From Porphyrobacter sp. (lineage in GTDB: Bacteria; Pseudomonadota; Alphaproteobacteria; Sphingomonadales; Sphingomonadaceae), in the NCBI GenBank assembly GCA_027531395.1, contig JAPZRO010000006.1, positions 248,001-312,000 of the forward strand: a stretch of 64,000 nucleotides of DNA, read 5' to 3'. Numbering within the stretch: the stretch's first letter is position 1; each line of letters starts with the position of its first letter. The position numbers and the translations under genes are program-made. The notes beneath the pieces were generated by a model, which was not told where the DNA came from, did not search any database, and saw nothing but the letters and a program-made list of their open reading frames with translations. Positions 10,409-18,701 of the stretch are shown here, one piece after another.

Positions 10409-11312
10409 CTCCACCACCGGCGTGCGGCGCACCGCCAAGGCGCAGAGCCGCGCGGTCACCGCGCGCAAGGCGGCGGGCAAGGCGAGCGGCTTCATCGACT
10501 GGCTGATGGGCCTGCTGCCCTTCACCGAGGAACAGTGGAGCCGCATCTGGCTCGCGATCATCATCGGCGGGGCGGTGGGCCTCGCGCTGATCATCGCCAG
10601 TCTTGCGGGCGTTCCCGCGCTGGCGCAGGCGCAGGTGGCCAAGATCGCCGCCGATGCCGGGTTCGAGGTGCGCCATGTGCGCGTCACCGGGACCAAGCGG
10701 ATGGACGAGCGGCTGGTCTATGCCCGCGTCCTGTCGCAGCAGAGCCGCGCCATGCCCGAAGTCGATGTCGCTGCCCTGCGCACCGAATTGAAGACCCTGC
10801 CGTGGGTCAAGGACGCGCGCGTCTCGCTGCAACTGCCGCACACGCTTGCGATCGACATTGTCGAGCGCACGCCCCACGCGGTGCTCGAGAAGCCCGACCG
10901 GCTGGTGCTGATCGACGCTGGCGGGGTGGAGCTGGAGACGGTTGCTGCGGCCAAGGCCAAGGGGATGCTGCGGCTCGCCGGTCCCGGCGCGGGCCAGCAG
11001 GCCGCCCGGCTCGAAGCGCTGCTTGCCGCCGCTCCGGCGCTCGGCCCGCAGGTCGAAAGCGCCGAATGGGTCGGCAACCGCCGCTGGAACCTGACCTTCA
11101 AGACCGGCCAGCTGCTCGCGCTGCCCGAAGGCGAGACCGAAGCGGCGACCGCGCTAGTCAAGTTCGCGCGGCTCGACGGACAGAACCGCCTGCTCGGCGG
11201 CAAGGTGCTGGCCTTCGACATGCGCTCGCCGCCGCGGCTGTACATGCGCCTGCCGGATGATGCCGGCCCGGCTGCCAAGGCCGCCGCGGCCAATGCCGGA
11301 GGGTCGCTCTGA
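10386..11312 (+). CDS. ftsQ: Cell division protein FtsQ
   Basis: Bitopic divisome protein that links early and late division proteins. The protein has a basic cytoplasmic N-terminus of about 55 residues, one membrane helix (IWLAIIIGGAVGLALII), then a POTRA domain starting GFEVRHVRVTGTKR, and a periplasmic FtsQ domain with LPWVKDARVSLQLP and RTPHAVLE. Start 10386 follows GGGAGGAT and makes 308 aa. It overlaps the end of ddl by 23 bases. Sequence outside the POTRA core is poorly conserved in this family, so context carries part of the call. Confidence 0.93.
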   Translation: MAQQIRRSSTTGVRRTAKAQSRAVTARKAAGKASGFIDWLMGLLPFTEEQWSRIWLAIIIGGAVGLALIIASLAGVPALAQAQVAKIAADAGFEVRHVRVTGTKRMDERLVYARVLSQQSRAMPEVDVAALRTELKTLPWVKDARVSLQLPHTLAIDIVERTPHAVLEKPDRLVLIDAGGVELETVAAAKAKGMLRLAGPGAGQQAARLEALLAAAPALGPQVESAEWVGNRRWNLTFKTGQLLALPEGETEAATALVKFARLDGQNRLLGGKVLAFDMRSPPRLYMRLPDDAGPAAKAAAANAGGSL

Positions 11313-12634
11313 TGGCGTCCAAGGCAGCCTCGCAGCGCCGCTTCGCCCGCACCTTCGGCGCGGTCAATATCGGTAGCTTCCGCATCTCGGCGATGATCAT
11401 GGGCGAGACCGAGAGCGGCGAATTGCAGGTGCTCGGCTCTGGCCACCGCGCCAGCGCCGGGATCAAGCGCGGCTATGTCACCGACATGGCGGCAGCAGCC
11501 CATGCGATCCGCGACGCGGTCGAACGCGCAGAGAAGAGCGCGGGCACGCAGGTCCGCTCGGTGTGGATCGCCTGCGCCGGGGCGGGGCTCGCCAGCAATG
11601 TCGTCTCGGTCGATATCGAGATCGGCGGGCGGCGGATCGAGGACGAGGATATCGAGCAGCTGCTGATCCAGGCGCAGGACATGATCCAGCCCGACGGCCG
11701 CACCGTGCTCCACGCCCAACCCGCGCACTACACGCTCGACGGCGCGCACGGGGTCGCCAATCCGCGCGGGCTGCATGCCGAGCGGCTGGGGGTCGATATC
11801 CACGTCATGCTGGCCGACGGTGCGCCGGTGCGCAATCTCACCGAGGCGGTGCAGAACGCACACCTCTCGGTCGACGGGGTGGTGGCCGCGCCGCTTGCTG
11901 CGGGCCATGCCTGCCTGACGGTGGAGGAGCGCGAACTGGGCGTTGCGCTGGTCGAGATCGGGGCCGATGTCTCCAATGTGGCGGTATTTGCCGGCGGGAT
12001 GCTGCTCGGCCTCAAGGCTGTCCCAATGGGCTCGGCCGACATCACCGACGCGATCGCGAGCAGCTTCGGCATCCGCCGCTCGCAGGCCGAGCGTCTGAAG
12101 TGCGTGGCCGGTTCGGCGATTGCCAGCCCCGCCGATCACCGCGAGCTGATCCCGGTCAATGGCCCCAACGACGCGCCCGACGGGGTGGCCACCGGGCCGC
12201 TGGCGCGCGGGGCCGACGACAAGAACCGGATCGTGCGTGCCGAGCTCGTCTCGGTGGTGACGCAGCAGCTTGCTGTGCTCACCGGAGAGATCGGCAAGGC
12301 GCTGAAGGAAATGGGCTTTTCGGGTCGCAGTGCGGGGCAGGTGGTGCTCACCGGCGGCGGTGCGGAGCTCGCCGGAATGGCCGATTTCATGCAGGGCGCG
12401 CTGGGTCAGCCGGTGCGGCTGGGGCGCCCGCCGCAGCTGGTGGGCATGCCCGAGGCGCACCACGCACCGGGCTTTGCGACACTCGCGGGCCTGTGTCTCT
12501 ACGCCGCCGAGGACCCGGTCGATATCCGCGCCGTCGGCACCTCGCGTGCAGCGGTCTATCGTGGCGTCGCGCGCCAGAGCGGTTGGATCGAGGCGGTGAT
12601 GCGGCTGGTGCGGGCGCTCAGGGAGAATTTCTGA
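11312..12634 (+). CDS. ftsA: Cell division protein FtsA
   Basis: Actin-like ATPase that tethers FtsZ filaments to the inner membrane. The phosphate-1 loop region reads GAVNIGSFRISAMI, the 1C domain contains AGIKRGYVTDM, and the nucleotide pocket appears in VALVEIGADVSNVAVF and VVLTGGGAELAGM. The C-terminal tail (SGWIEAVMRLVRALRENF) fits the amphipathic membrane-targeting helix. The ATG overlaps the ftsQ stop by one base. Length 440 aa is usual for alphaproteobacteria. Confidence 0.95.
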   Translation: MASKAASQRRFARTFGAVNIGSFRISAMIMGETESGELQVLGSGHRASAGIKRGYVTDMAAAAHAIRDAVERAEKSAGTQVRSVWIACAGAGLASNVVSVDIEIGGRRIEDEDIEQLLIQAQDMIQPDGRTVLHAQPAHYTLDGAHGVANPRGLHAERLGVDIHVMLADGAPVRNLTEAVQNAHLSVDGVVAAPLAAGHACLTVEERELGVALVEIGADVSNVAVFAGGMLLGLKAVPMGSADITDAIASSFGIRRSQAERLKCVAGSAIASPADHRELIPVNGPNDAPDGVATGPLARGADDKNRIVRAELVSVVTQQLAVLTGEIGKALKEMGFSGRSAGQVVLTGGGAELAGMADFMQGALGQPVRLGRPPQLVGMPEAHHAPGFATLAGLCLYAAEDPVDIRAVGTSRAAVYRGVARQSGWIEAVMRLVRALRENF

Positions 12635-12657
12635 GGGCGCGCCCCCCGGGCAAGCGC

Positions 12658-12666
12658 TGTGGATAA
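12658..12666 (-). promoter_or_regulatory. Perfect consensus DnaA box upstream of ftsZ
   Basis: The nine bases TGTGGATAA are the exact reverse complement of the high-affinity DnaA box TTATCCACA. They lie 24 bases after ftsA and about 100 bases before ftsZ, in the only sizeable gap of the division cluster. DnaA is known to act on the ftsZ promoter in Caulobacter, so a similar link is plausible. A single 9-mer can also occur by chance. Confidence 0.55.
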
Positions 12667-12768
12667 GGGCTTTGCCGCTATAAAATGTGCACAATGTTTA
12701 TGTCACAGAGGTGATAAGACGGCGGGAGCAGGATCACACGTCCGCATCCCGCGCTGGAGGACAAGCTG

Positions 12769-14478
12769 ATGAGCATCAATATCGGACCTGCCGCCACGGA
12801 TGACCTGCGTCCGCGCATTACCGTCATCGGCATCGGCGGGGCGGGCGGCAACGCGATCGCCAACATGATCGCGGCCGAGATCGAGGGCGTCGAGTTCATC
12901 GTCGCCAACACCGACGCGCAGGCGCTCAGCACCTCGCCGGCGGAAAAGCGCATCCAGCTTGGGCCCGACATCACCGGTGGCCTTGGTGCGGGTGCACGAC
13001 CCGAAGTGGGCAAAGCGGCGGCCGAGGAAACCGTGCTCGAGGTCGAGAAGGCGCTCGAAGGCGTCAACATGTGCTTCATCGCTGCGGGGATGGGCGGGGG
13101 CACCGGCACCGGTGCCGCACCCGTGATCGCCGAAGCCGCGCGCCGCATGGGCGTGCTGACGGTGGGTGTGGTCACCAAGCCGTTCCTGTTCGAAGGCACC
13201 CGCCGGATGCGGGCCGCCGAAGCCGGGATCGAGGAGCTGCAGAAGCACGTCGACACCCTGATCGTCATTCCCAACCAGAACCTGTTCCTCGTCGCCAAGG
13301 CGGAGACCACCTTCAAGGAAGCGTTCCAGCTGGCCGACGAGGTGCTCCAGCAGGGCGTGCGCTCGATCACCGACCTGATGGTGATGCCGGGCCTCATCAA
13401 CCTCGACTTTGCCGACGTGCGTTCGGTGATGAGCGAGATGGGCAAGGCGATGATGGGTACCGGCGAGGGCGAGGGCGAGAACCGCGCGCTCCAGGCCGCC
13501 GAACAGGCGATCGCCAACCCGCTGCTCGACGGCGTCAGCATGGCCGGCGCCAAGGGCGTGATCATCTCGATCATTGGCGGGGAGGACATGCGCCTGCTCG
13601 AAGTCGACGAGGCCGCCAACCACATCCGCGAGCTGGTCGACGAAGACGCGAACATCATCTGGGGTTCGGCGTTCAACCCCGACCTCAAGGGCAAGATCCG
13701 CGTCTCGGTGGTCGCCACCGGGATCGAGCAGAGCGCGATGGGTCAGATCGAGCGACCTCAGCCGGTCTCGCTCGGCGTGTCGCGCGCGCCCAAGCGTCCG
13801 GTCCTCGAACTGTCCGAGGACGAGGGTCTGGTTGAACTGCCGCCCGAGGAGCCTGAAGCCGCCGCTCCGCCGCCGTTCGCCGCTGCTGCGGCGGTGCCGC
13901 CGGTCGCCGCTGCCGGCTTCACGCTGACCCCGCCCGAATTCGCTGCCGCCGAGGAGGACGAGGCAGAGGAAGAGGACGATTACGACATTGCCGCGCCGTT
14001 CGATCTCACCGGGATGCAGGCCGGCGACGAGATGGGCGACGACTACGAGGACGACGTCGATGGCATCGTCGATCCGCTCGCTGGTCTGCGCGGAGCAGAG
14101 GACGATCTGCCGGTTGTCGAGGGCGATGCGGGCGAGGATACGCTCGATCTGACCGGCGACTATGCCGATTACGAGGACGACTACGTTCCCGCCGCTCCTC
14201 CGCCGCCGGTTGCGGCGCAGGACGATCTGCTCGCCAGTGCCGACCGGCTCGCGGCCGAGGACCAGCCCGTCACCGCGCGGCTTGGCGGCGGTCGTCGCCG
14301 CGGCCTGCTCGGCGAGGGCAGTGGCGAAGGCGGTGCGGTGGGCGGCAGCACGCTGTTCGAGCGCATGGCCAATCTCTCGCGCAGCACCGGACGCGACGAG
14401 GAAGAGGAAGAGGACGAGGGCGAAGATGGCCCCGCGCTCAGCATTCCGCGCTTCCTCGATCGCAACCGCAACCAGTAA
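12769..14478 (+). CDS. ftsZ: Cell division GTPase FtsZ
   Basis: Tubulin-like GTPase that forms the Z ring. The GTPase core (about residues 1-320) shows [17 protein letters not shown], the tubulin signature [10 protein letters not shown] (109-118) and the T7 synergy loop [11 protein letters not shown]. After it comes an unusually long acidic linker of some 240 residues (runs such as [12 protein letters not shown]) rich in Pro and Ala. The C-terminal peptide [13 protein letters not shown], the usual contact for FtsA and other partners, closes the protein. Total 569 aa against about 383 in E. coli. GGAGG sits 8 bases before the ATG. Confidence 0.97.
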   Translation: MSINIGPAATDDLRPRITVIGIGGAGGNAIANMIAAEIEGVEFIVANTDAQALSTSPAEKRIQLGPDITGGLGAGARPEVGKAAAEETVLEVEKALEGVNMCFIAAGMGGGTGTGAAPVIAEAARRMGVLTVGVVTKPFLFEGTRRMRAAEAGIEELQKHVDTLIVIPNQNLFLVAKAETTFKEAFQLADEVLQQGVRSITDLMVMPGLINLDFADVRSVMSEMGKAMMGTGEGEGENRALQAAEQAIANPLLDGVSMAGAKGVIISIIGGEDMRLLEVDEAANHIRELVDEDANIIWGSAFNPDLKGKIRVSVVATGIEQSAMGQIERPQPVSLGVSRAPKRPVLELSEDEGLVELPPEEPEAAAPPPFAAAAAVPPVAAAGFTLTPPEFAAAEEDEAEEEDDYDIAAPFDLTGMQAGDEMGDDYEDDVDGIVDPLAGLRGAEDDLPVVEGDAGEDTLDLTGDYADYEDDYVPAAPPPPVAAQDDLLASADRLAAEDQPVTARLGGGRRRGLLGEGSGEGGAVGGSTLFERMANLSRSTGRDEEEEEDEGEDGPALSIPRFLDRNRNQ

Positions 14479-14486
14479 GCGCATCG

Positions 14487-14523
14487 GCCAGCGCGCGGGC
14501 CGCTCGCGGCTTGGCGCGCTGGC
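14487..14523 (+). terminator. GC-rich hairpin after ftsZ
   Basis: GCCAGCGCGC (14487-14496) pairs perfectly with GCGCGCTGGC (14514-14523), and the loop carries a second small stem (GCCGC at 14499-14503 with GCGGC at 14506-14510). It starts nine bases after the ftsZ stop. No T run follows, so it is either a weak or Rho-assisted terminator or an mRNA 3'-end stabiliser. Confidence 0.5.
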
Positions 14524-14592
14524 GGTGCCGTTCGCCGCGCCGGTGCGCCTGCCGCACTGGCATGCTCGCATTTCCGCGTTAGGTCAGCTTGC

Positions 14593-16128
14593 GTGAAGCC
14601 TGTTTCGCTCTGTCTCCCGCTGCTGTTCCTCACCGCTTCCGTGCCGCTGGCGGCGCAGGAGGTGATCTCGCGCGAGGTGGTGCAGCCGCTCCCGAGCGAG
14701 GAAGTCCAGCGCCTCAACCGCGCGCTGGTGGCTTTGGCCAAGGCCCCGCGCGATCTCGATGCGCTGGTCGAGGCGGGAACGGCGGCGATGGGGATCGACG
14801 ATCTCGAAGCCGCGGTTGGTTTCTTCGGGCGCGCGGCCGACATCGATCCCAACCATCCGCGTGTCGCGCTGGGGCTGGGCGCGGTCTATCTGCGCTCGGG
14901 CCGGCCGGGCGAGGCAATCCCGCAATTCGATCGCGCCCGCGCCGCCGGTGTCCCCGCGCGCGAGGTGCTGCCCGATCAGGCGCTGGCCTTCGATCTGGTG
15001 GGCGATCAGACCGCCGCGCAGGCCGCCTATGCCCAGGCGCTCGATTTCGATCCCGGAAATGACGAGGCGCGGCGGCGGCAGGCGATCAGCTTCGCCATCG
15101 CCGGGAACCGCGCGCGGTTCGAGGAGGCGCTGCGCCCGCTGCTCGACAAGCGCGACATGGCCGCCTTCCGCGCCCGTGCCTTCGGGCTGGCGATCCTCGG
15201 CGATCAGGCGCGCGCGGCGGCGATCACCGAGCAGGTGATGCCACGCGATCTTTCCAGCCGGATCATTCCCTATCTCGCCTATATGCCGCGGCTGACGCCG
15301 GCCCAGCAGGCGGCAGCGGCGAACCTCGGGATCTTCCCGCGCGCGGCCGATATCGGACGCGACGATCCGCGGCTGGCGCGGCTGGCGACCGAAGCGCAGG
15401 CGGACAGCCGCCTTGAGCCGTCCGGTCCGCCGCTCGGGCAACCAGCGACCCCCGCTCCGGCACCGGCTCCGGCACGCGTGGCCGCCGCTCCCGCTCCCGC
15501 CCCGACGTCTGCGCCTCCGCCCGCCCCCGTCCCGGTTGCCGCGCCTGAGCCAGCGGCGGCCGCGCGTCCGAGCCTTGCGACCTTCGGCCCGCCCGCCGAT
15601 CCGGCCCCCGCTCCATCGGCCCCAGCGCCCGCACCCGTTCAGGCAGCGGCCCCTGCGCCAGCTCTGGCAGCGGCACCCGCACCCGTTCCCGAGCCTGCGC
15701 GTCCGCTACGCGTGGCCGATGCTTTCGCTGACCTTGGCGATGATCCGCTGCCCGATGCGCGGGTCAGCGGCGATGCGGTCGATCTGACGCGAATCACCAT
15801 CAAGCGCGAGGCGCCCCCGCCGCCGCCCAAGCCCAAGGAGCCGCCCAAGCCGGTCTATCCGAGCCGCATCTGGGTGCAGCTGGCGACCGGCAAGAACGCC
15901 AGCGCGCTCGGTTTCGACTGGCGCCGCCTGACGCGCGGGGAAGCCGGAGCGGTGCTGGGCAAGCTCAAGCCCTACACAACGCCGTGGGGCGAGGCGCATC
16001 GCTTGCTGGCCGGGCCGATCGACAGCCGCGACAAGGCGCAGGCGCTGGTCCGCGAGCTCAAGGCCAAGGGGCTCGATAGCTTCCTCTATGTCAGCCCGGA
16101 AGGCGAGGAAATTCAGCCGGTTAAGTGA
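14593..16128 (+). CDS. Secreted TPR and SPOR domain protein
   Basis: Predicted envelope protein that binds septal, denuded peptidoglycan. The start is a GTG giving 511 aa; the first 22 residues form a signal peptide ending VPLAAQ. Residues about 30-230 resemble tetratricopeptide repeats (LVEAGTAAMGIDDLEAAVGF, VALGLGAVYLRSGRPGEAIP). A Pro/Ala-rich spacer of about 150 residues follows. The C-terminal 85 residues form a SPOR domain (RIWVQLATGKN to SFLYVSPEGEEIQPVK). Position right after ftsZ supports a role in division, but the exact function is not known. The ribosome site is weak, so the start is only moderately sure. Confidence 0.85.
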   Translation: MKPVSLCLPLLFLTASVPLAAQEVISREVVQPLPSEEVQRLNRALVALAKAPRDLDALVEAGTAAMGIDDLEAAVGFFGRAADIDPNHPRVALGLGAVYLRSGRPGEAIPQFDRARAAGVPAREVLPDQALAFDLVGDQTAAQAAYAQALDFDPGNDEARRRQAISFAIAGNRARFEEALRPLLDKRDMAAFRARAFGLAILGDQARAAAITEQVMPRDLSSRIIPYLAYMPRLTPAQQAAAANLGIFPRAADIGRDDPRLARLATEAQADSRLEPSGPPLGQPATPAPAPAPARVAAAPAPAPTSAPPPAPVPVAAPEPAAAARPSLATFGPPADPAPAPSAPAPAPVQAAAPAPALAAAPAPVPEPARPLRVADAFADLGDDPLPDARVSGDAVDLTRITIKREAPPPPPKPKEPPKPVYPSRIWVQLATGKNASALGFDWRRLTRGEAGAVLGKLKPYTTPWGEAHRLLAGPIDSRDKAQALVRELKAKGLDSFLYVSPEGEEIQPVK

Positions 16129-16335
16129 TTTTTTCCGGCTCTCCCCCACAATCTTTGCACAGGCTTTGAACAAGCTTGCGCGGTTCTCCCCAACTCGCCC
16201 GCGCCGCTGCATTGCCAAGCCGCCCTCTGCACGTTCATTCGTGCCGCCGATGACTGCACCACGTGCCTTCCGCCCCCTGCCGGGCATCGCCCTCCGGCCC
16301 TGTTGCCGGGACACCGTCCGATGAGGCCGCGCACG

Positions 16336-16827
16336 ATGGACTATTCCGCCGAGGATGATGCCGCGCCGGTCGAGATGCTGGCAGCGCTGTTCGAGGCGCG
16401 CGGATGGCCGTGCGAGATGGTCTCAGACGAGGAAATGTGCGGCGAGGTGCAGGGCAGCTGGGCGAATTACCAGCTGCGCGCGATCTGGCGTCCGGAAGAC
16501 CGTGTGCTGCAGTTCCTGTGCCTGCCCGACATCCGCGTCACCGACGACAAGCGCGCCGCCGCCTACGAGCTTTTGTGCCTCGTCAACGAGCAGATGTGGC
16601 TCGGCCATTTCGACATCTGGTCGAACGGCGACGTCCTGCTCTACCGCCACGGCGCGCTGCTGGGCGAGGAGGGGCGGCTGACGCTCGACATGGCGCAGTC
16701 GCTGGTGGAGATCGCGATCGACGAGTGCGACCGCTTCTACCCCGCCTTCCAGTTCGTGCTGTGGGGCGACAAGAGCCCGCGCGCCGCGCTCGAGGCGGCG
16801 ATGGTTGACGCGGCGGGCGAGGCCTGA
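16336..16827 (+). CDS. YbjN domain-containing protein
   Basis: Cytoplasmic protein of about 163 aa of the YbjN family, whose fold is like type III secretion chaperones. Visible features are an N-terminal VEMLAALFEARGWPCEMV segment, YQLRAIWRPEDRVLQFLCL, and a C-terminal helix rich in acidic residues followed by FYPAFQFVLWG. Family function is unclear; in E. coli YbjN affects motility and stress response. Start 16336 is preferred because GAGG lies 9 bases upstream; in-frame starts at 16321 (ATG) and 16303 (TTG) cannot be excluded. It lies 17 bases before proC, so the two are probably co-transcribed. Confidence 0.8.
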   Translation: MDYSAEDDAAPVEMLAALFEARGWPCEMVSDEEMCGEVQGSWANYQLRAIWRPEDRVLQFLCLPDIRVTDDKRAAAYELLCLVNEQMWLGHFDIWSNGDVLLYRHGALLGEEGRLTLDMAQSLVEIAIDECDRFYPAFQFVLWGDKSPRAALEAAMVDAAGEA

Positions 16828-16844
16828 GAGCCTGCCGCCCGGCC

Positions 16845-17639
16845 ATGTTTCAACACCTCCTCATCATCGGTTGCGGCAATATGGGCGGGGCGATGCTCGC
16901 CGGCTGGCTGGCCGCGGGCGAGCCGCCGTCGCGCTTTGCCGTGCTCGATCCGGCACTGAACGAGGCGCCTGATGGCGTCGCGCTCTACCGCGATGCAGCC
17001 GAGGTGCCGGGAACGCATGATGCGGTGCTGCTCGGGTTCAAGCCGCAGCAGCTGGGGGCGCTCGGGCCGGGCCTCCATCAGGTCACCGCAGGCAAGACCC
17101 TGTGCTCGCTGCTCGCCGGGATCACGCTGGCGCAGCTCGCCGCCGCCTTCCCGCTGTCCGCCGCGCAGGTGCGGGTGATGCCCAATCTCGCCGCGCGGAT
17201 CGGCAAATCGCCGGTGATCCTTGCCGAGGCCGGGCTGGATACCGCTGGGCGCGATGTAGCCTTCGCGCTGTTCGACCGGCTTGGCACCGCAGTGTGGCTC
17301 GCCGACGAGGCGAAGTTCGATCTCGTCACCGCGCTCGCCGGATCGGGGCCGGGCTTCGTCTATCGCTTCATCGACGCGCTTGCGGGCGCGGCGGTGGACC
17401 TCGGGCTGGAGCCGGAGACTGCCGCCAGCCTCGCGCTCGCGACGGTCGAGGGGGCAGCGATGCTGGCCGCCCGCGCCGATGCGCCCCCGGCGGTGCTGGC
17501 CGACCGCGTGGCGAGCCCCGGCGGCATGACCCGTGAGGGGCTCAACGTGCTCGATGACGGCGACGCGCTGCGGCGCTTGCTCACCGAAACCCTGCGCGCG
17601 ACGGCCGACAAGGGCGCGACCCTGTCCAAGGGCGCTTAA
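16845..17639 (+). CDS. proC: Pyrroline-5-carboxylate reductase ProC
   Basis: Last enzyme of proline synthesis, reducing pyrroline-5-carboxylate with NAD(P)H. The N-terminal Rossmann motif is IIGCGNMGGAMLAGW. VRVMPNLAARIGKS and ALAGSGPGFVYRFIDAL mark the junction to the helical dimer domain, and VASPGGMTREGL is the C-terminal family signature. Length 264 aa is normal. Another proline gene, proB, lies 6 kb downstream, but proA is not in the window. Confidence 0.93.
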   Translation: MFQHLLIIGCGNMGGAMLAGWLAAGEPPSRFAVLDPALNEAPDGVALYRDAAEVPGTHDAVLLGFKPQQLGALGPGLHQVTAGKTLCSLLAGITLAQLAAAFPLSAAQVRVMPNLAARIGKSPVILAEAGLDTAGRDVAFALFDRLGTAVWLADEAKFDLVTALAGSGPGFVYRFIDALAGAAVDLGLEPETAASLALATVEGAAMLAARADAPPAVLADRVASPGGMTREGLNVLDDGDALRRLLTETLRATADKGATLSKGA

Positions 17640-17641
17640 TA

Positions 17642-17655
17642 TTAACGGCCGTTAA
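17642..17655. promoter_or_regulatory. 14-bp perfect palindrome in the gap before the BI-1 gene
   Basis: TTAACGGCCGTTAA lies directly after the proC stop in a 138-base gap. It is fully self-complementary and AT-flanked in a GC-rich genome, so it could be an operator for the BI-1 gene or a weak terminator for proC. No T run follows. No regulator can be named. Confidence 0.3.
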
Positions 17656-17777
17656 GCTGAACGAATTGCACGCTTTGCAATCCGGTTTCGCTTGAAATGC
17701 CGTAACGAAACCCCGATATTCACGCCACTGGAGAGCGCGGCGTTTCGCGCTCCGAGAGAAGGGACAAAGGTTTCGCA

Positions 17778-18515
17778 ATGGCTGACTGGAAAGACACTTC
17801 GCAAAGCGCTCAGCGCCTCGGCTCGGTGCCGCGCGCCGGTGGCGATGTCGCCGGCCGTTATGACGAGGGCCTGCGCAAGCACATGCTCTCGATCTACAAC
17901 TACATGGCTTCGGCCGTGCTGCTCACCGGCATCGTCGCGCTGGGCGCGGCCAGCACCGGCATTACCCAGGCGCTGGTCGCCACGCCGCTGATGTGGGTGG
18001 TCGCGCTCGCGCCGCTCGGCTTCGTGCTGGCGATGAGCTTCGGGCTGCACAAGATGAGCCAGGGCACGCTCAATGTCCTGTTCTGGTCCTATGCCACGGT
18101 GATGGGCCTGTCGATGTCGACCATCTTCCTCGTCTACACCGGGGAATCGATCGCCACGACCTTCTTCGCGACGGCCGGTGCCTTCGCGGGGCTGAGCCTG
18201 TTCGGCTACACCACCAAGAAGGATCTGTCGGGCTTCGGCACCTTCCTCATCATGGGTGTGATCGGCCTGATCATCGCCAGCATGGTGAACCTGTTCCTGC
18301 AGTCGAGCGGACTGTCCTTCGTGATCAGCGGCCTCGGCGTGCTGATCTTCGCGGGGCTTACCGCCTATGACACGCAGCGGCTCAAGGAAGAGTACGCCTA
18401 CCTGCGCGGCACCGAGTATGTCGGCAAGGCCGTGATCATGGGGGCGCTGTCGCTCTACCTCGATTTCGTCAACATGTTCATGTACCTGCTGCGCTTCCTC
18501 GGGAACCGCGAGTAA
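17778..18515 (+). CDS. Bax inhibitor-1/YccA family membrane protein
   Basis: Inner-membrane protein of the BI-1 (TMBIM) family, 245 aa. After a hydrophilic N-terminus of about 40 residues (GRYDEGLRKHMLSIYNYMAS) there are seven hydrophobic segments. The family signature between helices appears as FGYTTKKDLSGFG and GLTAYDTQRLKEEY. Members in bacteria are proton-sensitive calcium leak channels or interact with the FtsH protease; which applies here cannot be told. It ends ahead of a strong terminator, so it is probably monocistronic. Confidence 0.9.
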   Translation: MADWKDTSQSAQRLGSVPRAGGDVAGRYDEGLRKHMLSIYNYMASAVLLTGIVALGAASTGITQALVATPLMWVVALAPLGFVLAMSFGLHKMSQGTLNVLFWSYATVMGLSMSTIFLVYTGESIATTFFATAGAFAGLSLFGYTTKKDLSGFGTFLIMGVIGLIIASMVNLFLQSSGLSFVISGLGVLIFAGLTAYDTQRLKEEYAYLRGTEYVGKAVIMGALSLYLDFVNMFMYLLRFLGNRE

Positions 18516-18569
18516 GGCGAAACGCGGCGTCGGCCGGCGTTCGGCCCGACGAAGATGTTGAAATGTCGG

Positions 18570-18609
18570 ATGCCCGGGGCCTTTGCGGAGGCTCCGGGCA
18601 TTTGCTTTG
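18570..18609 (+). terminator. Rho-independent terminator of the BI-1 gene
   Basis: A 12-bp stem (18570-18581 with 18590-18601, one G-T pair) encloses an 8-base loop and is followed by TTGCTTTG. It lies 55 bases after the BI-1 stop. Confidence 0.85.
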
Positions 18610-18701
18610 TAAGTCGGGGCGGCTATCCGGTTGCTTCAGGCTGGAGCAAGCCGCTTGCTGGCATGACGGCAAGGCTCCGGCACCAGGAGAGGTTCTAGCC
18701 A

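Noticed and set aside
15420..15720. Pro/Ala repeat region in the SPOR protein as a tandem DNA repeat
   Set aside because: It is low-complexity protein sequence with varied codons and no exact repeat unit of note.
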